DNA of 64,000 nt from Cordylochernes scorpioides (Eukaryota > Arthropoda > Arachnida > Pseudoscorpiones > Chernetidae): NCBI GenBank assembly GCA_030710605.1, contig CP092880.1, forward strand, positions 23,022,467 through 23,086,466. Reading direction: 5' to 3'. The translations under genes were made by a program, and so were the position numbers. The notes under the pieces were generated by a model that worked only from the letters and a program-made list of their open reading frames with translations, did no database searches and was not told where the DNA came from. How positions within the stretch are numbered: the first letter of the stretch is position 1; each line of letters opens with the position of its first letter. Shown one piece after another: positions 51,890 through 61,850 of this stretch.

Positions 51890-52195
51890 GAACTAGACGA
51901 ATGGCCCGGGCAACGCCCGGGTTTTACCCGAGTGCGCATATATTTTAAAAACGTTTTAATTCAAATACTATTCGTTACAATTATAAATTGGCGCCGTGGA
52001 TGTCATTCTTGTATAATATATAAATGAGTTTTAAAAATTGTAAAAAAAAAAAATGCATCGGCCGGGAATCGAACCCGGGCCGCCCGCGTGGCAGGCGAGC
52101 ATTCTACCACTGAACCACCGATGGTTATGAAAAATCGCATCCGTGAGCTTCAAACAGACAAACAGACAGAATAAGGCAAATATATAAGTAGATGG
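51890..52195 (+). mobile_element. RTE-related element carrying antisense tRNA-Gly
   Basis: Starts CTAGACGAATGGCCCGGGCA, continues with ATTATAAATTGGCGCCGTGG, then AAATGAGTTTTAAAAATTGT, A11, the tRNA-Gly in reverse, and ends CAAACAGACAAACAGACAGA...TATATAAGTAGATGGATA. Head and tail are both RTE-style, so the tRNA lies inside the element. Confidence 0.7.
52054..52124 (-). tRNA. tRNA-Gly (GCC), copy in a repeat
   Basis: 71 bases. Identical to the usual animal tRNA-Gly pattern except that base 1 is C (CCATCGG), which unpairs the first acceptor pair. T-arm is perfect. Downstream on the minus strand is T11, a strong polymerase III stop. The same base-1 change occurs in the copy at 58941, so both come from one source. 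Confidence 0.7.
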
Positions 52196-52249
52196 ATAAT
52201 GATGATGTTCCCTCAGATTTAATACGGATCATAAAATATTTTTTATTTG

Positions 52250-54000
52250 AATAATGAAAGGGAGGTGAAATTTACCTACGAATCAGAAACCTTTTATAAG
52301 AAACTAACTAAAGGATGTCCACAGGGTGGACCTTGTTGTTGTTTCTTATCCCCTTGTGTAAAGATTACACGAATTCCATGAGTTCATGCTCCTCGAGCTG
52401 TTTTATGATGAGCAGCGGCCTCTCCCAAAGGTCCTGTTTAGTGCATCTAATGCAAGCCAAAATGTGTTCTGGAGCTGCAGGTACCAAACTACATTTTGGG
52501 CACAGGGTGGACCTTTATCACCACTTCTATGGAATATTTTGCTAAATGATTTGTTGATAAATTTTGAATCAATGAATGCAGATATTATATAATATGCAGA
52601 CGACGTTACAATAATTTGCTGGAATAAGACTATTGAAGGACTTTTTTTTTTTTTGCTTATCCTTAGTACACGTGGTACAGGCCATGATAATCATGGTGGG
52701 TAGTTAGCGACTGCTTTTTACTGTAAGCGCACCACATGTCTACACATGTGAAAAGCAGTTCGACTTTGCACTTACAAATATGCCAGAGCCCCGTTTGGTT
52801 ACTTGCACTCGCTGGTGGGGTTGGACTTTTGCAAGAATCGGGGGCCATTGGAGCATTTTTTTTTAACAGAAAAAAGTGTCCAATGCGGGAATCGAACCCG
52901 GGTCGTAGTGGTCGAAAACCAAACGGTTTGACCAGCCTTCCACAGACCCCCATTGAAGGACTAAAAACCGCAAGTGAATACACCTTAAATTATGTGATCC
53001 AATGGTGTAATAGAAATAAATTAACGATCAGTACAGAGAAAACTAATATGCTATACCTACATAACAGACAAAAAATACCTATTAAGGTTAATAACAATAT
53101 AATAATGCCGGTCAAGCAAGTAAAAATTCTGGGAATGAAATTTTCAAATCATAAATGGAAAAACAAGTTAACTTTACACCGCATGTTAATGATATTCTGT
53201 GTAAGGCAGGGCGTATGAAAAAATTATTATGTTCACTAAGCGGCAATATGTGGGGTTTAGATACTCAAAAGAGGTTAACTTTATTTAAAACAATCATTAG
53301 GCCTGTACTTACATACGGTTCTGAAATTTGGTTCAATAATTTAAACAATCGTTGTAAAAAAAACTGAACTCCATGCAGTACCAGATCATTTTATGGGCAG
53401 TTAGAGCATACAAAACCACTTCATCAAACTGTGTGCATAGCTTGGCAAAAATTCCACCCCTAACAGACTATATAGAATCCAGAATAATCAAATTTGATCT
53501 AGCTCAACTGTCCATTGAAGATCTAATTACTTACGAACCCCATGCTCCAAGTATAGTTAAATCATTCTTTACACGCAAAAATGAATGCAATTTTTGATAA
53601 TACTAATGAAATTTCAGAAATTTTTCGTATTTGGAATTCCAAGATTTTTCCATCCAAATTTTTATGATATCCAATTTATTACAGATCATGGCAATTTTGG
53701 GAAATTTTTGGCAACTATCGGCGCGGTGAAGGAACCAGGATGCTTCTGCGGAGGTGAAATTCAAGACGCTAAACATCTACTTATGGAGTGCCCAATTTTC
53801 CGGGATTTTAGGGAAAATAGATTTGGTCGTATTGGACAGCTTGACGAATTTGTAGACAAAAAAGAAAAGTATAAAAATTTTGATCAATTTTGTAAATACA
53901 TATACAACTTTCTCTTGAATTGTAAAAAAGAGAAGGAATCTTAGAAAAAAAAAAAGAACTGCGATGCTTGCTCTCTGTGTTTTGCCTTGTTGTTTGTTTT
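52250..54000 (+). pseudogene. Non-LTR retrotransposon ORF2, RT to C-terminus, interrupted by a SINE
   Basis: In pieces and changing frames: TKGCPQGGP (52311) and a second QGGPLSPLLWNILLND (52505), YADDVTIICW around the RT active site (52592), then after the SINE LKTASEYTLNYVIQWCNRNK, LTISTEKTNMLYL, VKILGMKFSNHKWK, LFKTIIRPVLTYGSEIW, and the C-terminal CFCGGEIQDAKHLLMECPIF with KYIYNFLLNCKKEKES and a stop (53944). The YADD box, thumb and C-x1-C...H-x-C end match jockey/R1/I-group elements. Several frameshifts make it inactive. Confidence 0.85.
52644..52951 (-). mobile_element. tRNA-derived SINE, full length with target duplication
   Basis: Inserted in the RT gene; ATTGAAGGACT occurs on both sides (52633-52643 and 52952-52962). 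On the minus strand: head GGGGGTCTGTGGAAGGCTGG, B box GGGTTCGATTCCC, body as elsewhere, 3' end ACTAAGGATAAGC with an A run. This fixes the SINE's true ends. Confidence 0.93.
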
Positions 54001-54326
54001 TCTCTTTGGACAATTTTCTTTAGTTAAATTATGTAAAATAATGAATTGAACAGGATTGTATATAGCCGAATTGCTGTGATGCAGTGAAAGGTATTGACGC
54101 AAATATCCCTGAGTTTGGGATATCGCGTTTCATGATGTTTATAAAGTTTAATACTTTAATAAATTTTAAATGTTTATTAATTCAACAATATGCGTGAAAA
54201 AGATTTTGTGTTGGATAATTCAATAATGTCCCTGCTTAATAATTTCAGTATTTTTCCTATACTATATGTAAAAAATTTGGAGATGCATTAATTGGAAAAA
54301 TTAGGATCTGTTAAAAGATTACGAAA

Positions 54327-54510
54327 AAGGCATCTCCTCTTCGTGCAACTGAAAGTTGCTGATGGCTAGCCCCATCTATCAGAATAAATATCAACTATTC
54401 ATTAATATTTAATTATTCCAGAATTGGAAAATTCCCATTCTTTATTAATCAAGAAAAGCTAACCACGTACACATTTCGAGCTGTTGGCCCTCATCAGCGT
54501 GGTGCAAGCT
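54327..54510. mobile_element. Foldback family C half-element with ribozyme motif
   Basis: Family C left end (GGCATCTCCTCTTCGTGCAA, GCTAGCCCCATCTATC, AGAATTGG) followed by CATTCTTTATTAATCAAGAA, AAGCTAACCACG and the hammerhead-like motif. The right arm is missing. Confidence 0.7.
54461..54503 (-). ncRNA. Hammerhead-ribozyme-like motif, type I layout
   Basis: Minus strand: stem I ACCACG, core CUGAUGA, stem II GGGC/GCUC (one G-U) with loop CAACA, GAA, AUGUGU in place of the palindrome ACGCGU (two C-to-T changes), then A as cleavage position, and stem I CGUGGU. Stem I pairs at all six positions. The core is complete; stem III has decayed. Confidence 0.7.
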
Positions 54511-54534
54511 GTACAACATTGTGTTAATAGTTAT

Positions 54535-54720
54535 ATACACTCATGAACAAAACTTAAAGGAGGGTTCACCACTGAGAAACCAAACCCACCCAATATTTTT
54601 TTATCGCAGTAAGGACAGTAGAAGTTTGTTTTATGTTTAAAATAAAAATTCGTGTTTTAATGCTTTCATTTCTTAGAGAAGAATGATTCTCCTATGGTGT
54701 ATAGTTGATATAGTGATTTA
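54535..54720. mobile_element. Family H end joined to family I half-element
   Basis: ACACTCATGAACAAAACTTA at 54539 followed by AGGAGGGTTCACCACTGAG, TTATCGCAGTAAGGACAGTA. Confidence 0.5.
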
Positions 54721-54844
54721 GTGATTTATTCAGAGCATATTTGTCATTTATTAGATTTTCAATGTCCTGGTGTAATGAAATAAAACCGCCAAAAAGTAAT
54801 CGTTTTTCGATGCACATCAAATGACCTATTTTCATTGTCTAGGT

Positions 54845-55078
54845 CAGGCCTGGCCAACCCGCGGCCCGAAGGTCGGATGCGGCCCGCCGTAAAAAATTTG
54901 GCGGCTCGTTATTTAACTTTATATTTCTTTTGTAACATTCATTTCTCGTCTGTATATTCAAAAACAGAAAATATATTGAAATAATTATAATAATTTAAAA
55001 TTTTGATATAGTTAAAGTTTTTAGACCTTGTTTACGATTCCGTGCGGCCCGTGGCGTCATTTAGGTTGGCCAGGGCTG
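54845..55078. mobile_element. hAT-like MITE
   Basis: Ends CAGGCCTGGCCAACCCGCGG and CCAGGGCTG complement (15-base inverted repeat with one or two mismatches). Exact 8-bp duplications GTCTAGGT at 54837-54844 and 55079-55086, the hAT hallmark. 234 bases, GC-rich ends and AT-rich centre, no frame. Confidence 0.93.
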
Positions 55079-55329
55079 GTCTAGGTTATATTCCAATGTT
55101 TGTGCAAACTCTTTGTTACATTTCGAAATCACACCAATAATCATTGCGAACCAAATGTATAATCAACTCTGATAAAAAGTCACTTCCTGATTAAACATAA
55201 AGTAGATTTCTGACCACGCCCCGCAGGGTGTGGCTAGGGATAATACAGTCATTAATTCCCTTGCATCCGTTAAGTGAGGGCACAGCCTAGCTGAGAAAAT
55301 CAACATATGGAATAGTTCAGGCATATTTC

Positions 55330-55715
55330 TGCATAAATTTACTACCTTCTAGTTTTATGCAATACATACAATATACATATGAAATTAAAGGATTTAAAAG
55401 CACGAATGTTTCTTTTATACATAATACAAACTTCGACTGCCCTTACTGCTATGAAAAAATATATTGGGAGGGCTTGGCTTATCAGTGGTGAACCCTCCCA
55501 GCGGTTTCCCCAATTTAATCCACCAGACCGCTTCTTTAGAGCTCTAATACTGTATAGGACGATTCTGCTTATATACGCAGCACTGAAGGGTGGAATATAT
55601 ATTTTTTCATAGCAGTAAGGGCAGTAAAAGTTTGTATTATGTATAAAAGAAACATTCGTGCTTTTAAATCCTTTCATTTTATATGTATAGATGGCGCGTT
55701 ATTGCTTTGTGTGTG
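55330..55715. mobile_element. Foldback MITE, family I
   Basis: Arms of about 100 bases (AAAGGATTTAAAAGCACGAA, TGTTTCTTTTATACATAATA, ACTGCCCTTACTGCTATGAA and complements) plus GGGAGGGCTTGGCTTATCAG. Ends near TAGATGGCGCGTTATTGC. Confidence 0.8.
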
Positions 55716-55758
55716 TTAACATACAATATAAATAATTGGAATATATATATATATATAT

Positions 55759-55986
55759 TGTAGCGAAGAAAATTAGTCTTGGAATATTTTGATATATAAG
55801 CGTATTTATTGATGACGTCACCACGACCAGTCGACCAATATCAACAAACCAACCCAACTATCTACAGCTAGAGAATATCGAGCAAGCAAGCTAGGCAACT
55901 AAATGATGATTTTACAAAAAATAAATCTGTTTCCAAATATTTTCATTGAATAATTAAATTAAATAATAAATTATTAATTCGCCACA
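55759..55986 (-). repeat. Solo LTR, gypsy family of 49710-51711
   Basis: TGTAGCGAAGAAAA...GCCACA with ATAT on both sides; shares ATTTATTGATGACGTCAC, GTCGAC, ACAGCTAGAGAAT and TTTTCATTGAATAAT with the LTRs at 49710 and 51461. 228 bases. Confidence 0.85.
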
Positions 55987-56014
55987 ATATTATATATATG
56001 TGTGTGTGTATATA

Positions 56015-56890
56015 TATACACTCTAATTACCAGAACTTAAAGAAGTTTCATATTATGATGACGCTGGTCGTCTGTTTTTGGAAGGAGACAGAGGCAATTT
56101 TTTTTGCACTTGGTTATCTGGTGTGTCTTCAATAAAGGTCACTGTAATATCTTTCAGAGTTATTGTCTGAATCCAGTTATACATGCTAAACGGTACAACT
56201 TCCTTAAGTTATGTCCATTAGTGTATTTCACACACAAAATAAACATCAAAATAAGGTTATTGTGTATCAAAAATATTTCAGAAATATTGTCTGAATCCTG
56301 ATATTCATGATAAAAGGTACATCTTTCTCAACTTTTGTCTAAGAGTGTATTTCACACACAAAATAAACATCAATAAAAGTCACTGTGTATCAAATTTCTT
56401 TCAGAATTATTGTCTGAATCCCGATATACATGGTAAAAGGTACATCTTCCTCAAGTTTAGTCCAAGAGTGTATTTCACGCACAAAATAAACATCAATTAA
56501 AGTCTGAATATCTTTCAGAGTTATTGTCTGAATTCTGATATACATGGTAAAAGGTACAACCTCTTTAAGTTTTGTCCATGAGTGTATCTTTCAGAGTTAT
56601 TGTCTGAATCCAGATAAACATGATAAAAGGTACATCTTCCTCAAGTTTTGTCCAAGAGTGTATTTCACACACAAAATAAGCATCAATGAAGGTCTAATAT
56701 CTTTCAGAGGTATTGTCTGAATTCTGATATACATGGTAAAAGGTATAACTTCCATATGTTTTGCCCATTAGATATTACAGTATTTCTCACACAAAATGAA
56801 CGTCAAAATAAGGTCATTGTGTATCAAATATCTTTCAGAAATATTATCTGAATCCTGATATACATGGTAAAAGGTACTTCTTTAAGTTTT
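56015..56890 (-). repeat. Family H tandem array
   Basis: About eight diverged units of CTTTCAGAGTTATTGTCTGA, ATCCNGATATACATG, AAAGGTACAACTTCC, TTAAGTTTTGTCCATGAGTG, several separated by a CACACACAAAATAAACATCA spacer. Confidence 0.75.
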
Positions 56891-56904
56891 GTCTATGAGT
56901 ACAA

Positions 56905-57096
56905 ACTTTCATGCACAAGGACTCGAGACACCTACTGCTGGAATGCCCACTTTTCTTCACCGCTAGACAACAGACAATAAACAATGTTGTAGATCTATAT
57001 CAATTTGTAAATAGCAGAGAGAATTATCATAGGTTTAAATATTTTTGTAAATATATTTATGATTATCTTTCTAACCTGAAAGGTTCAGGTTCCTAA
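56905..57096 (+). pseudogene. Non-LTR ORF2 C-terminal fragment
   Basis: KDSRHLLLECPLFFTARQQT, VVDLYQFVNSRENYHRFKYF and CKYIYDYLSNLKGSGS with stop, a relative of the C-terminus at 53585-53944 (KHLLMECPIF ... CKYIYNFLLNC). Confidence 0.7.
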
Positions 57097-57127
57097 TATA
57101 TATTATCGTTTCTCTTTTTTATTTTAA

Positions 57128-57215
57128 CTAGCCGAATGACCCGGGCAACGCCCAGGTTTTACCCGATTAAATGTTTTTATTCAAATACTATTCGTTACAA
57201 TTATAAATTGGCGCA
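57128..57215 (+). mobile_element. RTE-related element, 5' fragment
   Basis: CTAGCCGAATGACCCGGGCA, ATTCAAATACTATTCGTTAC, ATTGGCGCAGTGGATGTCAC; lacks the tRNA-Gly. Confidence 0.65.
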
Positions 57216-57219
57216 GTGG

Positions 57220-57970
57220 ATGTCACTCTTGTGAAACGTCCCGCTCCAAACTTTGTGTCAGAGAAGCGATATTTTTATAAAGAGATGATCTGGCTTTGTG
57301 TCTTCTGCTCGAATGAATGTTTTTCTGTTAGAATTTTGTTCCTGCACACTAAAAATGAACTGGCTTCACCCGTGGTCTCAGCTTTTTGGAATTTTTCTCG
57401 ATATAATTTTGTATCTGATAATCAAACATGATACAGCAATATTGTCATCATCATTTTCTGACTAAAAGAACAACTATTTTTGCCCAAAACCTGTCAATTT
57501 TATTTTTTATTGGCTAGCCGGGATATCGCGTTTTGTGTGTAGAAATAAAGAAGATACAATGATCCCACATGTCTAACTACCACCATGAAATGGTGTCAGC
57601 ATTGAGTGGTCAAGCTGAGTCAGAAAGTAGGTAGATTATGAGTAGTGCTGAAGAGATAATGTCCTCACCAGGTATTGGGCAGTCCATTAGGAAATTACGT
57701 CATTTTATGTCTCACTCTTGTTTCCCCGCCTAATGAATACTGTCACAATATTTACCTTCGTTGTGACACTCTGCGTGCGGGGGTTTTCCCCCTCTTAATA
57801 TTACACTCGTATACGACTAATACCTATTTACATGATTTCATTAACTAATTTTGATTGAAATTTGAGGTGTATGAATTTTTACTGTTCTTTACCTTATCTA
57901 TGACTGTCCGAACTCTACAGAAATGAGACATCGATTGTTCCCTGATCTAAATGATTTAACTCTTTCACAT
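57220..57970. other. No gene recognised
   Basis: A 71-codon plus-strand frame at 57216-57431 starts inside the RTE-related repeat and has no domain signature. 57510-57535 (GGGATATCGCGTTTTGTG) echoes the 3' UTR at 54118. Confidence 0.35.
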
Positions 57971-58590
57971 AAAGATAGAGGCTGCCTGGCCGGCATTCAT
58001 AGTGTTTCAAATTAAAGATACTTCGACCAGTAAATCTTTTTTATTGTCTCTCTTATTTATAGTAAAGATAGAGGCTGCCTGGCCGGCATTCATAGCGTTT
58101 CAAATTAAAGATACTTCGACCAGTAAATCTTTTTTATTGTCTCTCTTATTTATAGTAAAGATAGAGGCTGCCTGGCCGGCATTCATAGCGTTTCAAATTA
58201 AAGATACTTCGACCAGTAAATCTTTTTTATTGTCTCTCTTATTTATAGTAAAGATAGAGGCTGCCTGGCCGGCATTCATAGCGTTTCAAATTAAAGATAC
58301 TTCGACCAGTAAATCTTTTTTATTGTCTCTCTTATTTATAGTAAAGATAGAGGCTGCCTGGCCGGCATTCATAGTGTTTCAAATTAAAGATACTTCGACC
58401 AGTAAATCTTTTTATTGTCTCTCTTAATTAACGTGAAAATAGAAACTGCCTGGCCGGCATTCATAGTGCTTCAAATTAAAGATACTTCGGCCAGTAAATC
58501 TTTTTAATGTATTCTTAATTAACGTAAAAATAGAGGCTCACTGGCCGCATTCATAGTTCTTCAAATTAAAGATACTTCGACCAGTAAATA
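57971..58590. repeat. 93-bp tandem repeat, about seven units
   Basis: AAAGATAGAGGCTGCCTGGC starts at 57971, 58064, 58157, 58250 and 58343, then two decayed units. Because 93 is a multiple of three, the array gives a 141-codon frame of 31-residue repeats (58002-58427), which I treat as incidental. Confidence 0.93.
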
Positions 58591-58689
58591 ATTTTATTAT
58601 TCAAGGTTTAAAAATTTGTACAGAATTAAAAATTTAAAGTGAGAACGCCCTTACAGCCTTAGACTAATGTTTAACGTTTTGCCAAATGT

Positions 58690-58790
58690 TTTAATTTGTG
58701 TTTGCTCCTGACAAGGACAAAAGATTTTTGTCGAAACGTCGAGATAATAAAAAGATATACTGGCCGAAGTATCTTTAATTTGAAGATATT
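58690..58790 (+). mobile_element. Penelope-like terminal fragment
   Basis: GCTCCTGACAAGGACAAAAG, ATTTTTGTCGAAACGTCGAG, ATAATAAAAAGATATACTGG, CCGAAGTATCTTTAATTTG. It joins directly to sequence also found in the 93-bp repeat (GATACTTCGGCCAGT, inverse), and matches 46590-46700 in inverse orientation. Confidence 0.5.
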
Positions 58791-58796
58791 TTACAC

Positions 58797-59040
58797 AAAG
58801 CCGAATGACCCGGGCAACGCCCGGGTTTTACCCGATTAAATGCTGTTATTCAAATACTATTTGTTACAATTATAAATTGGCGCCGTGGATGTCATTCTTG
58901 TATAATATATAAATGAGTTTTAAAAATTGTAAAAAAAAAATGCATCGGCCGGGAATCGAACTCGGGCAGACCGCGTGGCAGGCGCGAGCATTCTACCACT
59001 GAACCACCGATGGTTATGAGAAATGGCCATATTTGGGTAT
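58797..59040 (+). mobile_element. RTE-related element carrying antisense tRNA-Gly
   Basis: AGCCGAATGACCCGGGCAAC, ATTGGCGCCGTGGATGTCAT, AAATGAGTTTTAAAAATTGT, A9, then the tRNA-Gly in reverse and GTTATGAGAAATGGCC. Same order as 51890-52195. Confidence 0.7.
58941..59013 (-). tRNA. tRNA-Gly-like copy, decayed
   Basis: Same as the 52054 copy (including C at base 1) but with a two-base insertion in the D-arm/anticodon-stem side (GCTCGCGCCTGCC) and changes in the variable/T-arm region (GTCTGCCCGAGTTCG). Probably not functional. Confidence 0.6.
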
Positions 59041-59334
59041 TCATTCCACTCACAAAGCAAACGGTGACAGAATTAAGAATTGTTGCTTGATTATGACGCT
59101 AATAACTGTATATTTACTAGACACTTTGTTTATATAAATTTTATATACTCTCTCGATTAATACATGTAAATATTTAATTCTAAGTTCTAATTTGTTTGTT
59201 GTTTCCTCCGTAATAGTGGCAAATATTTCAATATCGCGTCTGATTGTTAATAAATAAAAAATCAAAATGTATGATTCATATGATTTTGAGATGTGTCGAA
59301 ATTTAAGAGTAGATATTTGAAACAATCATAAATA

Positions 59335-59590
59335 CACCTATCCCCCGATTTACACGGTACTTGTTTTACACGTTTTCCCAAATAAGTTTTTTTTTTATCG
59401 CACTATACTAAATGCTACTGTGATTGAACACATGCGCTGTGTACACATCTCACGAGGAATCCCGAGCTTATGTGCTGACTACATATTTTAACCTGTCAAG
59501 GCATTTTATTTTTATTTCTGTGTACACCTATCCCCCGATTTACACGTTTTTCTCAGGAACGTATCTACCGTGTAAATCGGGGGATAGGTG
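59335..59590. mobile_element. TA-flanked MITE (pogo-group style)
   Basis: CACCTATCCCCCGATTTACA at the left and TGTAAATCGGGGGATAGGTG at the right, TA on both sides. A third, internal copy of the terminal sequence lies at 59526, so one element may carry a second end. 256 bases. Confidence 0.85.
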
Positions 59591-59964
59591 TATAATAATT
59601 ATACGGAATTTCTACTAAAGAATATAAAGGTTTAACCTTTTCAAGTAAAAAAGGAGTAGAAAGTGATATTTATAACCCATGGAGCACAGAACACCAACTA
59701 CTCAGGGAGTCCAGCTCACTAGTATAGACTAATGCTAAAGGCTTTTACTCGCGTCATGTTTTGATTGCTGAGTTGAACCAGTTAACCAGAAATTCCCATG
59801 CTGAGGCTGAGTCTGGGAGGCTGGCAATAGGTTGGGAGTTATGAATAAGTTAAATCGTTTTAAATATATTCGTACCTATCTTTGAGACAAAGTGTCCGAA
59901 ATTTGAGAAGATGAATGAGAAAATTTGAGACAAATTCAAACATCATCTTTAGTTACTTAAATAT

Positions 59965-60480
59965 ATACACTCATGTACAAAACTTAAGGAAGTGCAAATT
60001 CTTTAATTGTCCATTCGTCTTTTTTTAAGGAGACTGAGACAATTTTTTTTTACACTTGGTTATCTCGTGTATCTTCAATAAAAGTCACTATGTATCAAAT
60101 ATCTTTCAGAGTTATTGTCTGAATCCCGATATATATGCTAAAAGGTATAACTTCCTTAAGTTTTGTCCATGAGTGTATCTTTCAGAGTTATTGTCTGAAT
60201 CCCGATATACATGCTAAAATGTACAACTTTCTTAAGTTTTGTCCATGAGTGTATCTTTCAGAGTTATTGTCTCAATCCCGATATACATACTAAAAGGTAC
60301 AACTTCCTTAAGTTTTGTCCATGAGTGTATCTTTCAGAGTTATTGTCTCAATCCTGATATACATACTAAAAGGTACAACTTCCTTAAGTCTTGTCCATGA
60401 GTGTATCTTTCAGAGTTATTGTCTCAATCCCGATATACATACTAAAAGGTACAATTTCCTTAAGTTTTGTCTATGAATAT
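59965..60480 (-). repeat. Family H tandem array, 76-bp units
   Basis: GTGTATCTTTCAGAGTTATT starts at 60173, 60249, 60325 and 60401 (period 76); a longer first unit starts at 59968 with ACACTCATGTACAAAACTTA, which is the inverse terminus. Confidence 0.9.
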
Positions 60481-60589
60481 ATATAAATTAATAGATAACC
60501 TACATCTTTACAGACTTAAATGCCACTATTGCACTTTAAGTGAAAACTTTTGAAATGCGTAAAATATAAAAATAATATTATTAAGTAAG

Positions 60590-60680
60590 TTTTTAATAAT
60601 GAAACAGGGTTATACTTAAAATCATATACCTAAAATAATATATAACTATTATAATAAAAAGAGGGTTTGGAATATGAAGA
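60590..60680. repeat. Direct repeat partner of 61530-61620
   Basis: TAATGAAACAGGGTTATACTT, AAAATCATATACCTAAAATA, AAAAGAGGGTTTGGAATATG are found again at 61537-61620 with few changes. The two flank the hairpin element. Confidence 0.8.
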
Positions 60681-60994
60681 ATTAAAGAAATAGTCAAAAT
60701 GTTTTATCTTACAATTTATATGATTCATCAACATTCCAAAGTTGAGAATATCAAGTAAAGAATCCATAAGTAAAGTTATAATTTTTCTCTGTTTTCTTTC
60801 CGAAACATTTTTTGAGAGCTTAGCAGGAATTTTATCTAGCAAATAGTTTTACCATCGCTTCATCTTAGAAGCCAAAATATATTTGAAGAAGGGAGCCATG
60901 GAACTTCAAGAAGTTTTTTTTAACAAAATGATGAAGCACGGAAACAAAAATATATCAATAACTTTCTGAGTTGCCGTGTAATTATGAGTCTTTA

Positions 60995-61500
60995 TTTTCA
61001 AAATTCGAAACTATTATAGACGCGTATGATTCTTTTTTTAAATAAACAATTACTACTGCCTTTACTGCAATGAAAAAATTAATGGGAGAGCCTGGCTCAT
61101 CAGTGGTGAACCCTCCCAGCGGTTTCGCCAATTTAATCCACCAGACCGCTTCTCAGAGCTCTAATACTGTATTGGATCATTCTGCTTTTATATGCTACAC
61201 TGAAGGATGGAATCTTAGAAATGGTTTTCAAGTAAATTTATGTCCTATAAGCTTATGTCCATAGTTTACTTGAAAACCATTTCTAAGATTCCATCCTTCA
61301 GTGTAGCATATAAAAGCAGAATGATCCAATACAGTATTAGAGCTCTGAGAAGCAGTCTGGTGGATTAAATTGGCTAAACAGCTGGGAGGGTTCACCACTG
61401 ATGAGCCAAGCCCTCCCAATATATTTTTTCATCGCAGTAAGGACAGTAGAAGTTCGTTTTATGTATAAAAGAAACATTCGCGCTTTTAAATCCTTTTATT
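60995..61500. mobile_element. Foldback element with ~170-bp arms (family I/B hybrid)
   Basis: Left arm 61075-61238 and right arm 61263-61425 are nearly perfect complements (GGTTTTCAAGTAAATTTATG, AGAGCTCTAATACTGTATTG, GCTACACTGAAGGATGGAAT). The left outer end is family B (CGAAACTATTATAGACGCG), the right outer end family I (AACATTCGCGCTTTTAAATC). Confidence 0.8.
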
Positions 61501-61639
61501 TTAAATATAAATATTATATATTTAATAAAGTTTTAAATAATGAAACAGGGTTATTTTGAAAATCATATACCTAAAATAATATATAATTATTAAAATAAAA
61601 AGAGGGTTTGGAATATGAAGGGTTTGTCATTACCGCGGG

Positions 61640-61850
61640 TTTCAGATATCAGTGGAAGGTTTTAGAACAGATTTACCGCGGGTTTCAGATATCGCTGGAA
61701 GGTTTTAGAACATATTTACCGCCGGTTTTACATAGTAAAAGATGGACTAATCGAAATATCTGAAAAGGAGATTTTTGAAAACCAAAACAATTTTCGGTTT
61801 TACATAGTAAAAGATGGACTAAACGAAATATCTTAAATAAAAATTACTCA
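61640..61850. repeat. Local tandem repeats
   Basis: TTACCGCGGGTTTCAGATAT with TGGAAGGTTTTAGAACA recurs after 47 bases; then TTTTACATAGTAAAAGATGG with AACCAAAACAATTTTC recurs after about 70 bases. Confidence 0.8.

Noticed and set aside
58002-58427. 141-codon repetitive frame as a repeat protein
   Set aside because: It is produced by a 93-bp tandem repeat whose period is a multiple of three; no start context, and the unit also occurs in non-coding form.
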